This document shows, in pieces, positions 40,140 through 48,994 of a stretch of 64,000 bases of DNA. The stretch comes from Bryocella elongata (GTDB taxonomy: Bacteria > Acidobacteriota > Terriglobia > Terriglobales > Acidobacteriaceae), in contig NZ_FNVA01000005.1 in NCBI RefSeq assembly GCF_900108185.1, positions 1 through 64,000 on the forward strand, written 5' to 3'. The position numbers and the translations under genes are program-made. Position 1 is the stretch's first letter. Each line of letters starts with the position of its first letter. The notes under the pieces were generated by a model. That model was not told the origin of the DNA, searched no databases, and worked only from the letters and a program-made list of their open reading frames with translations.

Positions 40140-41753
40140 TTAGCCGTTCTGGCCGGAATCGCCACGCAGCGTGCGGTAGCTCGCGTTGCCGTGCGACCAG
40201 ACGAGCAGCAGCAGGTCACGGTTATCGGTGGAGGACTTGACGGCTCCGACGAACTGGTCCGCCGAGGGCGTCGGCTTGCGGTTGACCTCGAGGATGACAT
40301 CGCCGCGCTGCAGCCCTGCGTCATCCGCAGCGCTGCCGGGACGAACGGTCTCAATGATCGCTCCCTTCACGCTGCTGGGGATCTGCAGCTGCTGGCGAGC
40401 GTCGCCATCCAGGTTGGCTACAGCGAGGCCGAGCTTGCCGGTCTGCTTGCCGTTCGTGCCGTCGCCATCGTTGTCAGCGGTCTGGACGTCGCCCTTCGCG
40501 TGGTACTCGCCGACCGTGAGGTTGATCGTCAACGGCTGGCCGTTACGCAGGATGCCAAGCTCGATCTTCGTGCCCGGGCGATCCTGGCTGACGGCCACCT
40601 GCAGCGCGCTGCCGTTGACGATCTCATGCCCGTTGAGCGAGCGGATGACGTCGCCCTGCTTGATGCCGGCGTTCGCTGCGGGCGCATCCGGCGTCACATC
40701 GGCGACGATTGCTCCCGCTGCGTCCTTGAGCTGGAAGAAGCGGGCGTTGTCGGGCGTCACATCGTTCATGCTGATGCCGAGGTAGCCGTGCTCCACCTTG
40801 CCGGTGCTGATGATCTGCTGCGAGATGGAGTGCACCATCTGTGAGGGGATGGCGAAGCCTGCGCCGGCGAACGAACCCGAGTCCGAGATGATGAAGGTGT
40901 TGATGCCGACCAGCTCGCCGTGCGCGTTCACCAGCGGGCCACCCGAGTTGCCGGGATTGATGGCGGCATCGGTCTGGATGTAGCCACCGGGCTTGCGGGC
41001 GTCGGTGGAGTAGGGGTTCTGACGATCGACGGCGCTGACGATGCCGCGGGTGACGGAGAACTGGAAGTAGCCGAAGGGCGAGCCGAAGGCGAGCACAGTC
41101 TGGCCGGGCATGAGCTTGCCGCTATCGCCCCAGGTGATGAAGGGCAGGCCGGTGGCGTTGACCTTCACGACGGCGATGTCGGTGAGCTTATCCACGCCGA
41201 CGACCTTGGCGTTGAGGATGCGGCGGTCATGCAGCGTGACCTTGACGTTGGTGGCGCCGTTGACGACGTGGCCGTTGGTCACGATGTAGCCGTCAGGCGA
41301 GATGATGACGCCGGAGCCGATGCCGTGCTGCAGCTGCGGCTGCTGGGGCTGCATCCGGAACTGGCGGCCGTTGCCTCCACCGAAGCCACCGAAGCCGGGG
41401 ATCTGGCCGAAGAACTGCTCGAGGCCGGGAGGCAGCTGCTGGCCCTGCTGCGGTGCGGAACTGTTGCCCTGCTGATCGTCGCCGTCCTCGTCGGCGTCAC
41501 CCTTGCTGGTGACGGCGATGTTCACGACCGCCGGCGTCACTTTGGCCGCGACGGACTCCATGGCGTTGTCGAGTGCGGTGAGCGCGGCGACGGAGTGGTC
41601 GTCGAGCGGGGAGACCTCCGCTGCGTGGACGTTGGTGTGGTTGACGGCGAAGACCGCTCCGAGGGCGAAGGTGGTGGCGATAGCGGCGGGGGCAATGGTG
41701 CGGGCGAGCTGCTTGCGGAGGGAAGCTACTAATTCATTAGTTGGTGTGGACAT
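40140..41753 (-). CDS. HtrA/DegP-type periplasmic serine protease
   Basis: A 537-residue protease/chaperone. Signal or anchor helix at about residues 20-38; trypsin-like domain with H162 (TNGHVV), D192 (LTDIAVV) and S270 (PGNSGGP); two PDZ domains (GIKQGDVIRSLNGH and GLQRGDVILEVNRK). A Gln/Gly-rich insert lies at about 100-145. Known role: degradation of misfolded envelope proteins. ATG 41753 gives the start. An 18-bp operator-like sequence shared with blaI overlaps codons 4-10. Confidence 0.94.
   Translation of the reverse strand: MSTPTNELVASLRKQLARTIAPAAIATTFALGAVFAVNHTNVHAAEVSPLDDHSVAALTALDNAMESVAAKVTPAVVNIAVTSKGDADEDGDDQQGNSSAPQQGQQLPPGLEQFFGQIPGFGGFGGGNGRQFRMQPQQPQLQHGIGSGVIISPDGYIVTNGHVVNGATNVKVTLHDRRILNAKVVGVDKLTDIAVVKVNATGLPFITWGDSGKLMPGQTVLAFGSPFGYFQFSVTRGIVSAVDRQNPYSTDARKPGGYIQTDAAINPGNSGGPLVNAHGELVGINTFIISDSGSFAGAGFAIPSQMVHSISQQIISTGKVEHGYLGISMNDVTPDNARFFQLKDAAGAIVADVTPDAPAANAGIKQGDVIRSLNGHEIVNGSALQVAVSQDRPGTKIELGILRNGQPLTINLTVGEYHAKGDVQTADNDGDGTNGKQTGKLGLAVANLDGDARQQLQIPSSVKGAIIETVRPGSAADDAGLQRGDVILEVNRKPTPSADQFVGAVKSSTDNRDLLLLVWSHGNASYRTLRGDSGQNG
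41726..41743. promoter_or_regulatory. BlaI-like operator copy at the start of the htrA gene
   Basis: On the minus strand CAACTAATGAATTAGTAG, which matches the blaI upstream palindrome CAACTAACGAATTAGTTAG (43915-43933) over its first 16 bases with one mismatch. It lies within the first codons of the htrA gene, where a bound repressor could block transcription elongation or translation start. Confidence 0.5.
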
Positions 41754-41842
41754 GGGTGGCACCTTTGGGGAGTAGGTTTTGGTTTGAGTTTCGGGTTCAG
41801 AGTGATGAGTTGCGAGTTCTTCGTTCCGAGTTGAAGTTGGGG

Positions 41843-43441
41843 TTACATCTCTACGACCAGCCAGCCTGCGGGAGTCGCGAAGGCGGCGTAGGTGGGAACA
41901 TAGTGTGGCTGCCGACGCGGTTGCTGCACAGGCTGGGCCGCCGCAGGTTGAGAGCTGCCCAGGGCATCGTAGCTGGCAACGACGTACCAGCTGGTGATGG
42001 TGCCTTCCTCGGGATCGATGACCTGGCGGACCAGCGTCGCTTCCGCCGGCTGCTGCAGGTGCGGAGGATCGAGCGCTGCAATCTCACGCGCAACCGGAGC
42101 GTGGTGCGCAGGCTTCTTTCCTAATGTCACGGTGACCGGCCTCGCGGTGATTCGTTTCGCGGGGAGCGTCATGAGCAAGGATGTCGCATGGGCGCGGCGC
42201 ATGCCAGGCGTATTGGCGCCGACGGGAAATGCCATCGAAGTGGCCGCCGGAGTCACCGGGGACATGCGCGAAGCAAAGGACTGCGTGGGCGGGACGACCT
42301 GCAGATCGTTTGCCGCCAGAGTGTTGGCCGAAGGCATCGCCGGGACGAAGCTGACCAGTGCGGGGGCGTGGGCGAGCGTGGCGGCGGAGCCGATGGCGAG
42401 CATCGTGACGAGGGCGCCGGCGGTGGCTGCGGCGCGGCGGGGCATGGCGGCGACGCTGGGAAGCAGGATGCGCTCGACGCGGCGGGCGAGCTCGCTGCGC
42501 TTCTGCCACGCAGCGAGCGCGAGCAGCGCTGACTTGCGGGCCAGCGACATCTCGGCGAGGTTGGCGAGGCACAGCGCATACGCCTTGGCGGCGTGGGTCT
42601 CGCGGAGGACGGTGTCGTCGCAGGCCAGCTCGCGCTCGGTGCAGAGCTGGCGCTCGATGAAGAGCAGCGCGGGGTTGAGCGGAAAGAGGGCGAGGGCGAG
42701 CTTCTGGGCGAGGTTGATCCAGTCGTCGCTGCGGTTGAGGTGCTCGCGCTCGTGGCGGAGGATCTGCTCGAGTTCGAGGGGCGTGACGCGTTCGAGGAGG
42801 CCAACGGGGAGGAGAATGCGTGGGGACAAGAAGCCCGCGACGCAGGGGCGGTCGACCTCGTCGGAGATGCAGAGACGCGGTTGCCGACGGCCTTCGTGCA
42901 GGAGGACGCTGATGTTCGGGTCGAGTGAGCTGAGGTCTTCGCGGTCGACTTCGACCGCTCGGCGAGAGATGGCGGCGAGATGCCAGGCGCTGCGGGCGAG
43001 CTGAACGAGTTTGAAGAGCGAGATCGCAGCCCATAGAGCGGCGAGCGCAAAGCTCCAGGTCTCGGGGAGGTGAAGTGTGGCGTGGGGGGTGGCTGCGGTG
43101 TGCGTGGGGGCGGTGTGGGTCGCGAAGGACAGCAGCGGGAGCAGGACGGCAAGCGCGAGAACGGCCGTCCAGATGAGCGAGCGGACGGTGGCGGAGAGGC
43201 GCGGGAGGAGGCGCAGCGCCAGCGCGACCAAACTGACGAGGATGACGCCCTGCCAGGCCGCGGCGATGAGGGCTCCGGCGGCCATCGGTGCAGCGTGGAG
43301 GATTGTGCTGCTGTGCAGGAGGTTGCTGTCCAGCACAGATGCGGCTCGCGAGGAGCTATAAGCAACGCTGTTGAGCGATGAGGCTATCAGCGACGAGCTG
43401 TGAGGAAGAGCGGTGCCGAGTGGCGCAGTGAGGAGGGTCAT
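41843..43441 (-). CDS. BlaR1/MecR1-type M56 membrane metallopeptidase
   Basis: A 532-residue protein with N-terminal membrane helices, a cytoplasmic zinc-peptidase site HEREH (within LRHEREHLNRSDD) and the M56 segment RELACDDTVLRETH. Unlike Staphylococcus BlaR1 it has no penicillin-binding sensor domain; the C-terminal part is low complexity, ending in a short beta segment. Its start overlaps the blaI stop by ATGA, so both are made together. Probably cleaves BlaI on a signal that is unknown here. Confidence 0.88.
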   Translation of the reverse strand: MTLLTAPLGTALPHSSSLIASSLNSVAYSSSRAASVLDSNLLHSSTILHAAPMAAGALIAAAWQGVILVSLVALALRLLPRLSATVRSLIWTAVLALAVLLPLLSFATHTAPTHTAATPHATLHLPETWSFALAALWAAISLFKLVQLARSAWHLAAISRRAVEVDREDLSSLDPNISVLLHEGRRQPRLCISDEVDRPCVAGFLSPRILLPVGLLERVTPLELEQILRHEREHLNRSDDWINLAQKLALALFPLNPALLFIERQLCTERELACDDTVLRETHAAKAYALCLANLAEMSLARKSALLALAAWQKRSELARRVERILLPSVAAMPRRAAATAGALVTMLAIGSAATLAHAPALVSFVPAMPSANTLAANDLQVVPPTQSFASRMSPVTPAATSMAFPVGANTPGMRRAHATSLLMTLPAKRITARPVTVTLGKKPAHHAPVAREIAALDPPHLQQPAEATLVRQVIDPEEGTITSWYVVASYDALGSSQPAAAQPVQQPRRQPHYVPTYAAFATPAGWLVVEM

Positions 43442-43893
43442 TTGCGGACCTCCTTAGCGGTGGGGGCCCTTCCGGGTGCGGTGGGCTGCGGTGCGCCGGC
43501 GCGCGGGGTGGTGTCGTCCGGCGCTGCTGCGATGGCGGCTTTGAGACGCTGGAGCTCCTCGGCGGTGATATCGCCGTCGCCGAGCAGGGAGAGCAGCAGG
43601 CCTTCGCGGGAGTTGGAGAAGAAGCGCGAGAGGACGTGGCGGACCTCGCTGCGGGAGGCTTCGTCGCGGCCCACGCTGGGGCTGTAGAGGAAGGCGCGGG
43701 CCTCCTGCCGATGGTGGACGTAGCCCTTTTTTTCGAGGATGCGGATGGTGGTGAGGACCGAGGTGTAGGCTAGGGCGGCCTCTTCCGACACAGCCGTCAC
43801 CAGGTCGCTCACGGCGGATTCGCCGCGGTCCCAGAGGACGTTCATCAGCCTGAGTTCGGCTTCGGTCAGCGTATTGGAGGGCTTGCGCGGCAT
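43438..43893 (-). CDS. BlaI/MecI/CopY family transcriptional repressor
   Basis: A 151-residue winged-helix protein: TEAELRLMNVLWDRGESAV then YTSVLTTIRILEKKGYVHH, the BlaI pattern. It normally binds a palindrome in its own promoter and is released when the partner peptidase cuts it. The palindrome at 43915-43933 is 22 bp upstream. Confidence 0.93.
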   Translation of the reverse strand: MPRKPSNTLTEAELRLMNVLWDRGESAVSDLVTAVSEEAALAYTSVLTTIRILEKKGYVHHRQEARAFLYSPSVGRDEASRSEVRHVLSRFFSNSREGLLLSLLGDGDITAEELQRLKAAIAAAPDDTTPRAGAPQPTAPGRAPTAKEVRK

Positions 43894-43914
43894 CTTTCAC
43901 TCAATGTGACGTGT

Positions 43915-43933
43915 CAACTAACGAATTAGTTAG
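43915..43933. promoter_or_regulatory. BlaI operator palindrome upstream of blaI
   Basis: CAACTAACGAATTAGTTAG, with near-symmetric arms CTAAC/GTTAG around AATT. Its position just upstream of the repressor gene suits autoregulation. Confidence 0.6.
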
Positions 43934-43993
43934 CAGAACAGCAGAGAAGCAGAACAGCAGAACAGTGGCCGGAGGGCAAGCTGTTCTGCTGCC

Positions 43994-46666
43994 CTACTGA
44001 GGCGCTGGCCCCCGGACCACCTGCACCAACACGCCGGTATCGACGTACCTGGCGAAGGCGGCTTTGATCTGGGCGGCGGTGAGGCCGGCGTAGATCTTCG
44101 CCGAGCGCACAGACTCGTCCAGTGGAAGGCCGATCTGGGCGCGGGCGAGCAGGCCGCCGGCGACGGCCTCTTCGCTGGACTCGCCGAGCGGGATCTGGCG
44201 AAGCAGGAGGGCCTTGGCCTGGTGGAGCTCTGCCGGCGAGACCTCCTCGGTGGCCATCTGCTTCAGGTCGCGTTCGACCAGGGCGCGGGCCTTCGAGACC
44301 TTGTCGGGATCGGAGCCGTACTCGACCTCGTAGGAAGCGCGGGTCTTTCCGGCGCTCAGCGCCACGTCGACTGAGTAGACGTAGCCTGCGACCTGACGGA
44401 GGTCGTGGTACAGGCGTGTGGCGTAGAAGCCTCCGCCGAGTACGTGCGTGCCGAGTTGCAGCGGGTAGTAGTCGGGCGAGAAGCGGTTGAGGGAGAGCTG
44501 CTCGGCGAGGACGACGGTGTCCTGCACCTGCTCCGCGTCCGCAACGTTGGTGGCCGACGCCTTGTTGACGGGAACCGGACCGAGGTCGGTCTCAGGCTTC
44601 GGGCCGGTGGCCTTCCAGGCGCCGAAGTATTTTTCGATGGAGGCGCGGGCCTCGGCGGGAGTGATGTCACCGATGACGACGATGGTGGTGAGGTCGGGGC
44701 GCAGTGTAGCGTCGTGGAGCGCCTTTACGTCGGCAAGCGTCACGCTCTTGATGGTCTCGGGCGTAGCGTCGCGCAGCTGCGGATCGTTGGCCGGAAGCAG
44801 AGCGCGCTGCAGGGCGTGGTCGAACTTGTAACCCGGGCTCTGGATGTTGCCCGCGGTGAACTCGGCCGTCTGCTGCTGCACGACGGCGAAGGCCTGTGGC
44901 GGCAGAGCGGGGTGCAGTTCATCGTCGGCGAGCAGCTCCACGCCGCGCGCAAAGTTCTCCTTGAGCGACGTGAGCGAAAAGTGGTACCCGGCGCTTGCAT
45001 TGGCGGCGATGTCGTCGAGCGCCTTCTGGTAGGCGATGCGATCAAGCGACGTGGTGCCATAGCTGTAGAGCTCATCCAGCAGAGCGTCAGCGCCGTCCTT
45101 GCCGGCAGGAGTCTGCAGGTCGGCGTTATGCTTCACGCCGCCCACAAGCGTGACCGTGGGGCTGGTGCGGTCGGTGCGCACAATCAGCCGGATGCCGTTG
45201 GCGAGCGTCGTGTCCGAGACATCGAGCGGCGTGGACGGCACCTTCAGCTCGTCGAGCTTGGTGGCGGCCCACTCCGGCAGCACCACCGGCTTGGTGGGAG
45301 CCTGGGTGACGCTTTCGGCGCCGCCGAATCCCTTGGCCGAGGCTGTCTCGCCGGTAGGCTTGGGGACCAGCGTCGCGGTGATCACCGGAGCGTTGAGCAG
45401 GTACTCCTTCGCGACGCGGTTCACGTCGTCGAGGGTGACCTTGCGGATGGCATCGATGTCTTCGTCCGGGGAGTTGCGGCCCTCGGCTGCGAGCGCCGAC
45501 GACCATACCGTCGCCAGGCCGGGGATGGAGTTGCGCTGGAACTGGGCCTGCGCCAGCTCGGCGCGCTTGGCGGCGTCCACAAGCTCGGAGGGCACACCAT
45601 TCTTCGCGTAGGTGTCGAGGATCTTCTTCAGTTCATCGAGTGCGGGTTTCGGATCCACGCCGGCGGGCTGGGCGACGAGGCCGAAGCCGACCGAGGCCTT
45701 GGGGTAGGTCTCCTCCATGGCGAACTCGGCAGCGAGCGCCTTGCCCGCAGGGACCATCGCGTAGACATCGGCGCGCTGGCTGGCAAGCACGTCGGCGAGG
45801 ATGTTGGCGGCGGCGAAGTCGGGCGAGTCCGTGCCGGGAAGGCGATAGCTGATGAAGCCGAGAACGTAGGGGAGATTCGAGTCCAGCGTGAAGCTTTCGG
45901 GCTTGACGGGCTGAAGATTGATTACCGGGTGCTCGGCGACCTTGTGATCGGGAACGGTCTCGTAGAGGGCCTTGACCTTGGCCATGGCCGCGGCCGGTTC
46001 GAAGTCGCCGACCACGATGAGGATCGCGTTCGAAGGAACGTACCAGGCCTTGTAGAAGTCACCGAGCATCTTGCCGGTGGTCTTGTCGAACGAAGGCCGC
46101 GTGCCGAGCGGATCGTGCGCGTAGGGCGTGCCTGCGAACATGTCTTCGTTGAGGCGGGCGATGAACTTGTAGGTGGGGTTGGAGAGGTCGCGGGACACCT
46201 CCTGCTCAATAGCGCCGCGTTCTTTGTCCCACTCGGCCTCGGTGTTGTCGACACCGAGCATGCACTTGGCCTGGGCCTCGAGCGCGACATCGAGGTCAGC
46301 GGCGGGCACGGTGGCGAAGAACTGCGTGATGTTCTGCTGGGTGTCGGCGTTGTTTTCTCCGCCCAGCTGCGCATAGATGGCGGCGGTCTGGTCGGCGGTC
46401 ATGCCGGTGCAGCCTCGGAAGGCCATGTGTTCGAGCGCGTGGGCGGTGCCGGGGAAGCCCTCGGGAGTCTCATCGCCACCGACCATGTAGTTGGCTTCGA
46501 CGGTGACGACGGGCGCGAGCCGATTGCGGATGAGCACGACGCGGAGGCCGTTCTTCAGCGTGGCGCGCGTGACGTCCGGCGAGTCTTTGGGGGACTGGGC
46601 GCGGGTGGCGACGGGAGCAGAGAGGGCAAGGACGAGGAGGGCGGGGACGAGTCGCTTGAGGCTCAA
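43994..46666 (-). CDS. M16 family zinc peptidase, two-domain
   Basis: An 890-residue exported peptidase. The TTG at 46666 is chosen because AAGGAG lies 8-15 nt upstream and it gives a signal peptide (RLVPALLVLALSAPVATRA). The first domain has the inverted zinc site HALEH (HxxEH) with a downstream Glu; the second half (residues about 470-880) repeats the fold without the site, as is usual. These enzymes degrade peptides in the periplasm or process proteins. A long run of antisense open frame lies on the other strand and is ignored. Confidence 0.9.
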   Translation of the reverse strand: MSLKRLVPALLVLALSAPVATRAQSPKDSPDVTRATLKNGLRVVLIRNRLAPVVTVEANYMVGGDETPEGFPGTAHALEHMAFRGCTGMTADQTAAIYAQLGGENNADTQQNITQFFATVPAADLDVALEAQAKCMLGVDNTEAEWDKERGAIEQEVSRDLSNPTYKFIARLNEDMFAGTPYAHDPLGTRPSFDKTTGKMLGDFYKAWYVPSNAILIVVGDFEPAAAMAKVKALYETVPDHKVAEHPVINLQPVKPESFTLDSNLPYVLGFISYRLPGTDSPDFAAANILADVLASQRADVYAMVPAGKALAAEFAMEETYPKASVGFGLVAQPAGVDPKPALDELKKILDTYAKNGVPSELVDAAKRAELAQAQFQRNSIPGLATVWSSALAAEGRNSPDEDIDAIRKVTLDDVNRVAKEYLLNAPVITATLVPKPTGETASAKGFGGAESVTQAPTKPVVLPEWAATKLDELKVPSTPLDVSDTTLANGIRLIVRTDRTSPTVTLVGGVKHNADLQTPAGKDGADALLDELYSYGTTSLDRIAYQKALDDIAANASAGYHFSLTSLKENFARGVELLADDELHPALPPQAFAVVQQQTAEFTAGNIQSPGYKFDHALQRALLPANDPQLRDATPETIKSVTLADVKALHDATLRPDLTTIVVIGDITPAEARASIEKYFGAWKATGPKPETDLGPVPVNKASATNVADAEQVQDTVVLAEQLSLNRFSPDYYPLQLGTHVLGGGFYATRLYHDLRQVAGYVYSVDVALSAGKTRASYEVEYGSDPDKVSKARALVERDLKQMATEEVSPAELHQAKALLLRQIPLGESSEEAVAGGLLARAQIGLPLDESVRSAKIYAGLTAAQIKAAFARYVDTGVLVQVVRGPAPQ

Positions 46667-46739
46667 GAGGGGAAGGCTCCTTGGACGCGCACGGGGCGCG
46701 GGGACACTTCCAGTGTGACATGCGGGGGGTGGAACCTGA

Positions 46740-46925
46740 TTGGGAGTTCGGCTACGGGCGATCGCGCGCGAGACCGAGATGAAGAAGTGGAATCGCGCCA
46801 GGAAGATTGCGCTTATTGTGGCGAGCAATCCTGCGTGGCGCGATTTGAGCCTGGAATGGGGTAAGCCAGTAGAGCCGCTCTCATCCGATTTTGTGCCCAA
46901 GCCGAAGCGCTGGGGTGAGCCTTGA
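46740..46925 (+). pseudogene. C-terminal relic of a GIY-YIG nuclease gene
   Basis: The frame AIARETEMKKWNRARKIALI and VASNPAWRDLSLEW matches the end of GIY-YIG superfamily proteins (ITARExQIKxWRRxKKIALI...NPxWxDL). The GIY-YIG catalytic half is absent and upstream DNA does not encode it, so this is a decayed remnant. Confidence 0.65.
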
Positions 46926-46952
46926 GATCTGTGCAGCTGCGAAGGAAATACA

Positions 46953-46986
46953 GGGGTTCTTCGCTGCGCTCGGAATGACGGTTCAG
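46953..46986. repeat. Short copy of the dispersed repeat found in nrdJ
   Basis: GGGGTTCTTCGCTGCGCTCGG then AATGACGGTTCAG. Same ends as the 6205 and 6836 copies, with a shorter middle. Confidence 0.6.
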
Positions 46987-46994
46987 GGAGGGAG

Positions 46995-47405
46995 CTAATC
47001 AGGCCAGACGAAGGTGATGGGCATTGCCACGTCGGGGTGCATGCTCTTGTGTACCGGGCAGGTGTGGGCGGCGCGTTCGAGCTTGATCCGATTCTCTGCG
47101 GAGACGCCAGCGGGCATCTTGAGCGTGACGGCGAGGCTTCCGAGGCGTCGCGTGGGCACAGTGGCCATCTCCTTCGTGACGGAGGCGGAGGCGCCGGCGA
47201 GGTCCACGCCAATGTTGCGCGCGAGGATGCCCATCGTCGTGAGGATGCAGGTGCCAAGCGCGGTGGCGACGAGGTCTGTCGGGGAGAAGGATTCGCCGCG
47301 GCCCTGGTTGTCCTTGGGGGCGTCTGTTTCGAGGGTAGTGCCGGAGGGGCCGTGTGTGGCCTTGCAGTGCAGGTCTCCGAGGTACTCCATTTCGATTGCA
47401 ACCAT
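46995..47405 (-). CDS. OsmC-like peroxidase family protein
   Basis: A 136-residue protein with both redox cysteines of the OsmC/Ohr family: one in ALGTCILTTM and one in HTCPVHKS. ATG 47405 is used; an upstream in-frame start at 47450 would add a basic extension. OsmC proteins reduce organic hydroperoxides; substrate not known here. Confidence 0.88.
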   Translation of the reverse strand: MVAIEMEYLGDLHCKATHGPSGTTLETDAPKDNQGRGESFSPTDLVATALGTCILTTMGILARNIGVDLAGASASVTKEMATVPTRRLGSLAVTLKMPAGVSAENRIKLERAAHTCPVHKSMHPDVAMPITFVWPD

Positions 47406-47510
47406 CTTGTTCTTTGTCTCCGTTCGGGTCTTCTTTGTTACGGCAGGCACGATAGTGAAGCTGTAGAGGTACGAGGTGCTCAGGGTGTCAGGTGCGAGGA
47501 GAGCGTGGCG

Positions 47511-48752
47511 CTACGCGAGGCCTACGCCCGTTTTCTTGGCGGTTGCGGTGAGGATCTCGAGGGCTTTGTCGATCTGCGGCTTCGTGTGTTCGCTGGTCAT
47601 GATGCAGCGAATGCGGCCCTTGCCTTCGGCAACGGTAGGGAAGGCGATGCCGGTCGCCATCAGGCCCTGATCGAAGAGGGCGCGCGAGAAGTCCATGGTG
47701 GCGCGGCCATCGCCGATGATGATGGGCGTGATTGGGGTTTCGGTGGCGGGGGTGGTGATGCCGCCGATGTTGAAGCCCGCAGAGCGCAGCTGGTCCTGGA
47801 AGTACTTCGCATTGGCCCAGAGCCGGTCGATCCGCTCGGGCTCGGCTTCGAGGAGATCGAAGGCGGCCATGCAGGTGGCTGCGACCGAAGGCGGATGCGA
47901 GGTGCTGAAGAGGAACGGGCGCGCGCGGTGGTAGAGGTAGTCGATGAGGTCGCGGCTGCCGCAGACGTAACCGCCGAGCGCGCCGATGGCCTTCGAGAGC
48001 GTGCCGACCTGGATGTCGACGCGGTCGGTGCAGCCGAAGTGTGAGACAGACCCGCGGCCGTTCCTGCCGAGTACGCCACTCGCGTGGGCGTCGTCGACCA
48101 TCATGATGGCGCCGTACTTGTCGGCGAGGTCGCAGAGCGCGGGGATGGGGCCGATGTCGCCGTCCATGGAGAAGACGCCGTCGGTGATGATGAGCTTGCG
48201 GCCGGGCTCGTTCTGGACCTCCTTGAGCAGCTCTTCCGCGTGGGCGACGTCCTTGTGGCGGAAGACCTTGATCTTGGCGCGCGAGAGCCTGGCGCCGTCG
48301 ATGATGCTCGCGTGGTTGAGCTCGTCGGAGAGGATGAAGTCTTCCTTGCCGAGGATGCTCGAGACCGTGCCCGCGTTGGCGGTGAAGCCGGACTGAAAGA
48401 CGACGCAGGCCTCCACGCCTTTGAAGGCGGCGATCTTCTCTTCGAGCTCCATGTGGATCTTCATGGTGCCGGCGATGGTGCGGACGGCTCCGGAACCCAC
48501 GCCGAGGGTGCGCGTGGCTTCGAGCGCGGCCTCGATGAGCTTGGGGTGATTGCAGAGGCCGAGGTAGTTGTTGCTGGCGAGGTTGATGACCTCGCGGCCG
48601 TCGTAGTGGCATACCGGGGCCTGCTGGTCGTCGAGGACGCGCAGGCGGAAGAAGGTCCCCTTGGCGCGCAGATCGTCGAGGACGGCGGTGAGATGGGCGA
48701 GTTGCGGGCGCTTCGACGCGGTCGGTTCGGGAAGGGTTGTCGCAGTGCTCAT
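47511..48752 (-). CDS. kbl: Glycine C-acetyltransferase / 2-amino-3-ketobutyrate CoA ligase family
   Basis: A 413-residue PLP-dependent enzyme of the alpha-oxoamine synthase family. INLASNNYLGLCNHPKLIEA, DDAHASGVLG and GTLSKAIGALGGYVCGS (PLP lysine) are visible. The overall pattern (GRGSVSHFG, FSTSHPPS) fits Kbl better than BioF or HemA. It would cleave 2-amino-3-ketobutyrate to glycine and acetyl-CoA in threonine breakdown; tdh is not adjacent. ATG 48752 has GAAGGTG upstream. Confidence 0.88.
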   Translation of the reverse strand: MSTATTLPEPTASKRPQLAHLTAVLDDLRAKGTFFRLRVLDDQQAPVCHYDGREVINLASNNYLGLCNHPKLIEAALEATRTLGVGSGAVRTIAGTMKIHMELEEKIAAFKGVEACVVFQSGFTANAGTVSSILGKEDFILSDELNHASIIDGARLSRAKIKVFRHKDVAHAEELLKEVQNEPGRKLIITDGVFSMDGDIGPIPALCDLADKYGAIMMVDDAHASGVLGRNGRGSVSHFGCTDRVDIQVGTLSKAIGALGGYVCGSRDLIDYLYHRARPFLFSTSHPPSVAATCMAAFDLLEAEPERIDRLWANAKYFQDQLRSAGFNIGGITTPATETPITPIIIGDGRATMDFSRALFDQGLMATGIAFPTVAEGKGRIRCIMTSEHTKPQIDKALEILTATAKKTGVGLA

Positions 48753-48994
48753 GGCACCTTCGATGCTACTCCCGGGAAGATTCGGTCTGTCTTCAAAAGT
48801 GCAGGGCAACCTTTCGAGACGGGTGTTTTCTGTGTTCCACGCAGGCAGCAGGGCGCGATGGCGCGGCATCCATCTTTCTAGTAACACGGGCCCCCACATC
48901 CAGATTTCGTCTCATTGCACCGGGACACCAGCCCTGACTTTCGCCGCAGACGCGGCATGCACTCGTGGGGAGTCGCGTGAAGGAGATACGACCG

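Noticed and set aside
41843-43893. Beta-lactam resistance operon
   Set aside because: BlaI and M56 are present, but there is no beta-lactamase and the M56 protein has no penicillin-binding sensor.
43956-43990. Hairpin AGCAGAACAG...CTGTTCTGCT as terminator after the M16 gene's neighbour
   Set aside because: The 15-base loop and lack of a T-run make it unconvincing; the region is simple repeat of GCAGAACA.
44405-46864. Long open frame antisense to the M16 peptidase
   Set aside because: Same GC-driven shadow; M16 motifs lie on the minus strand.
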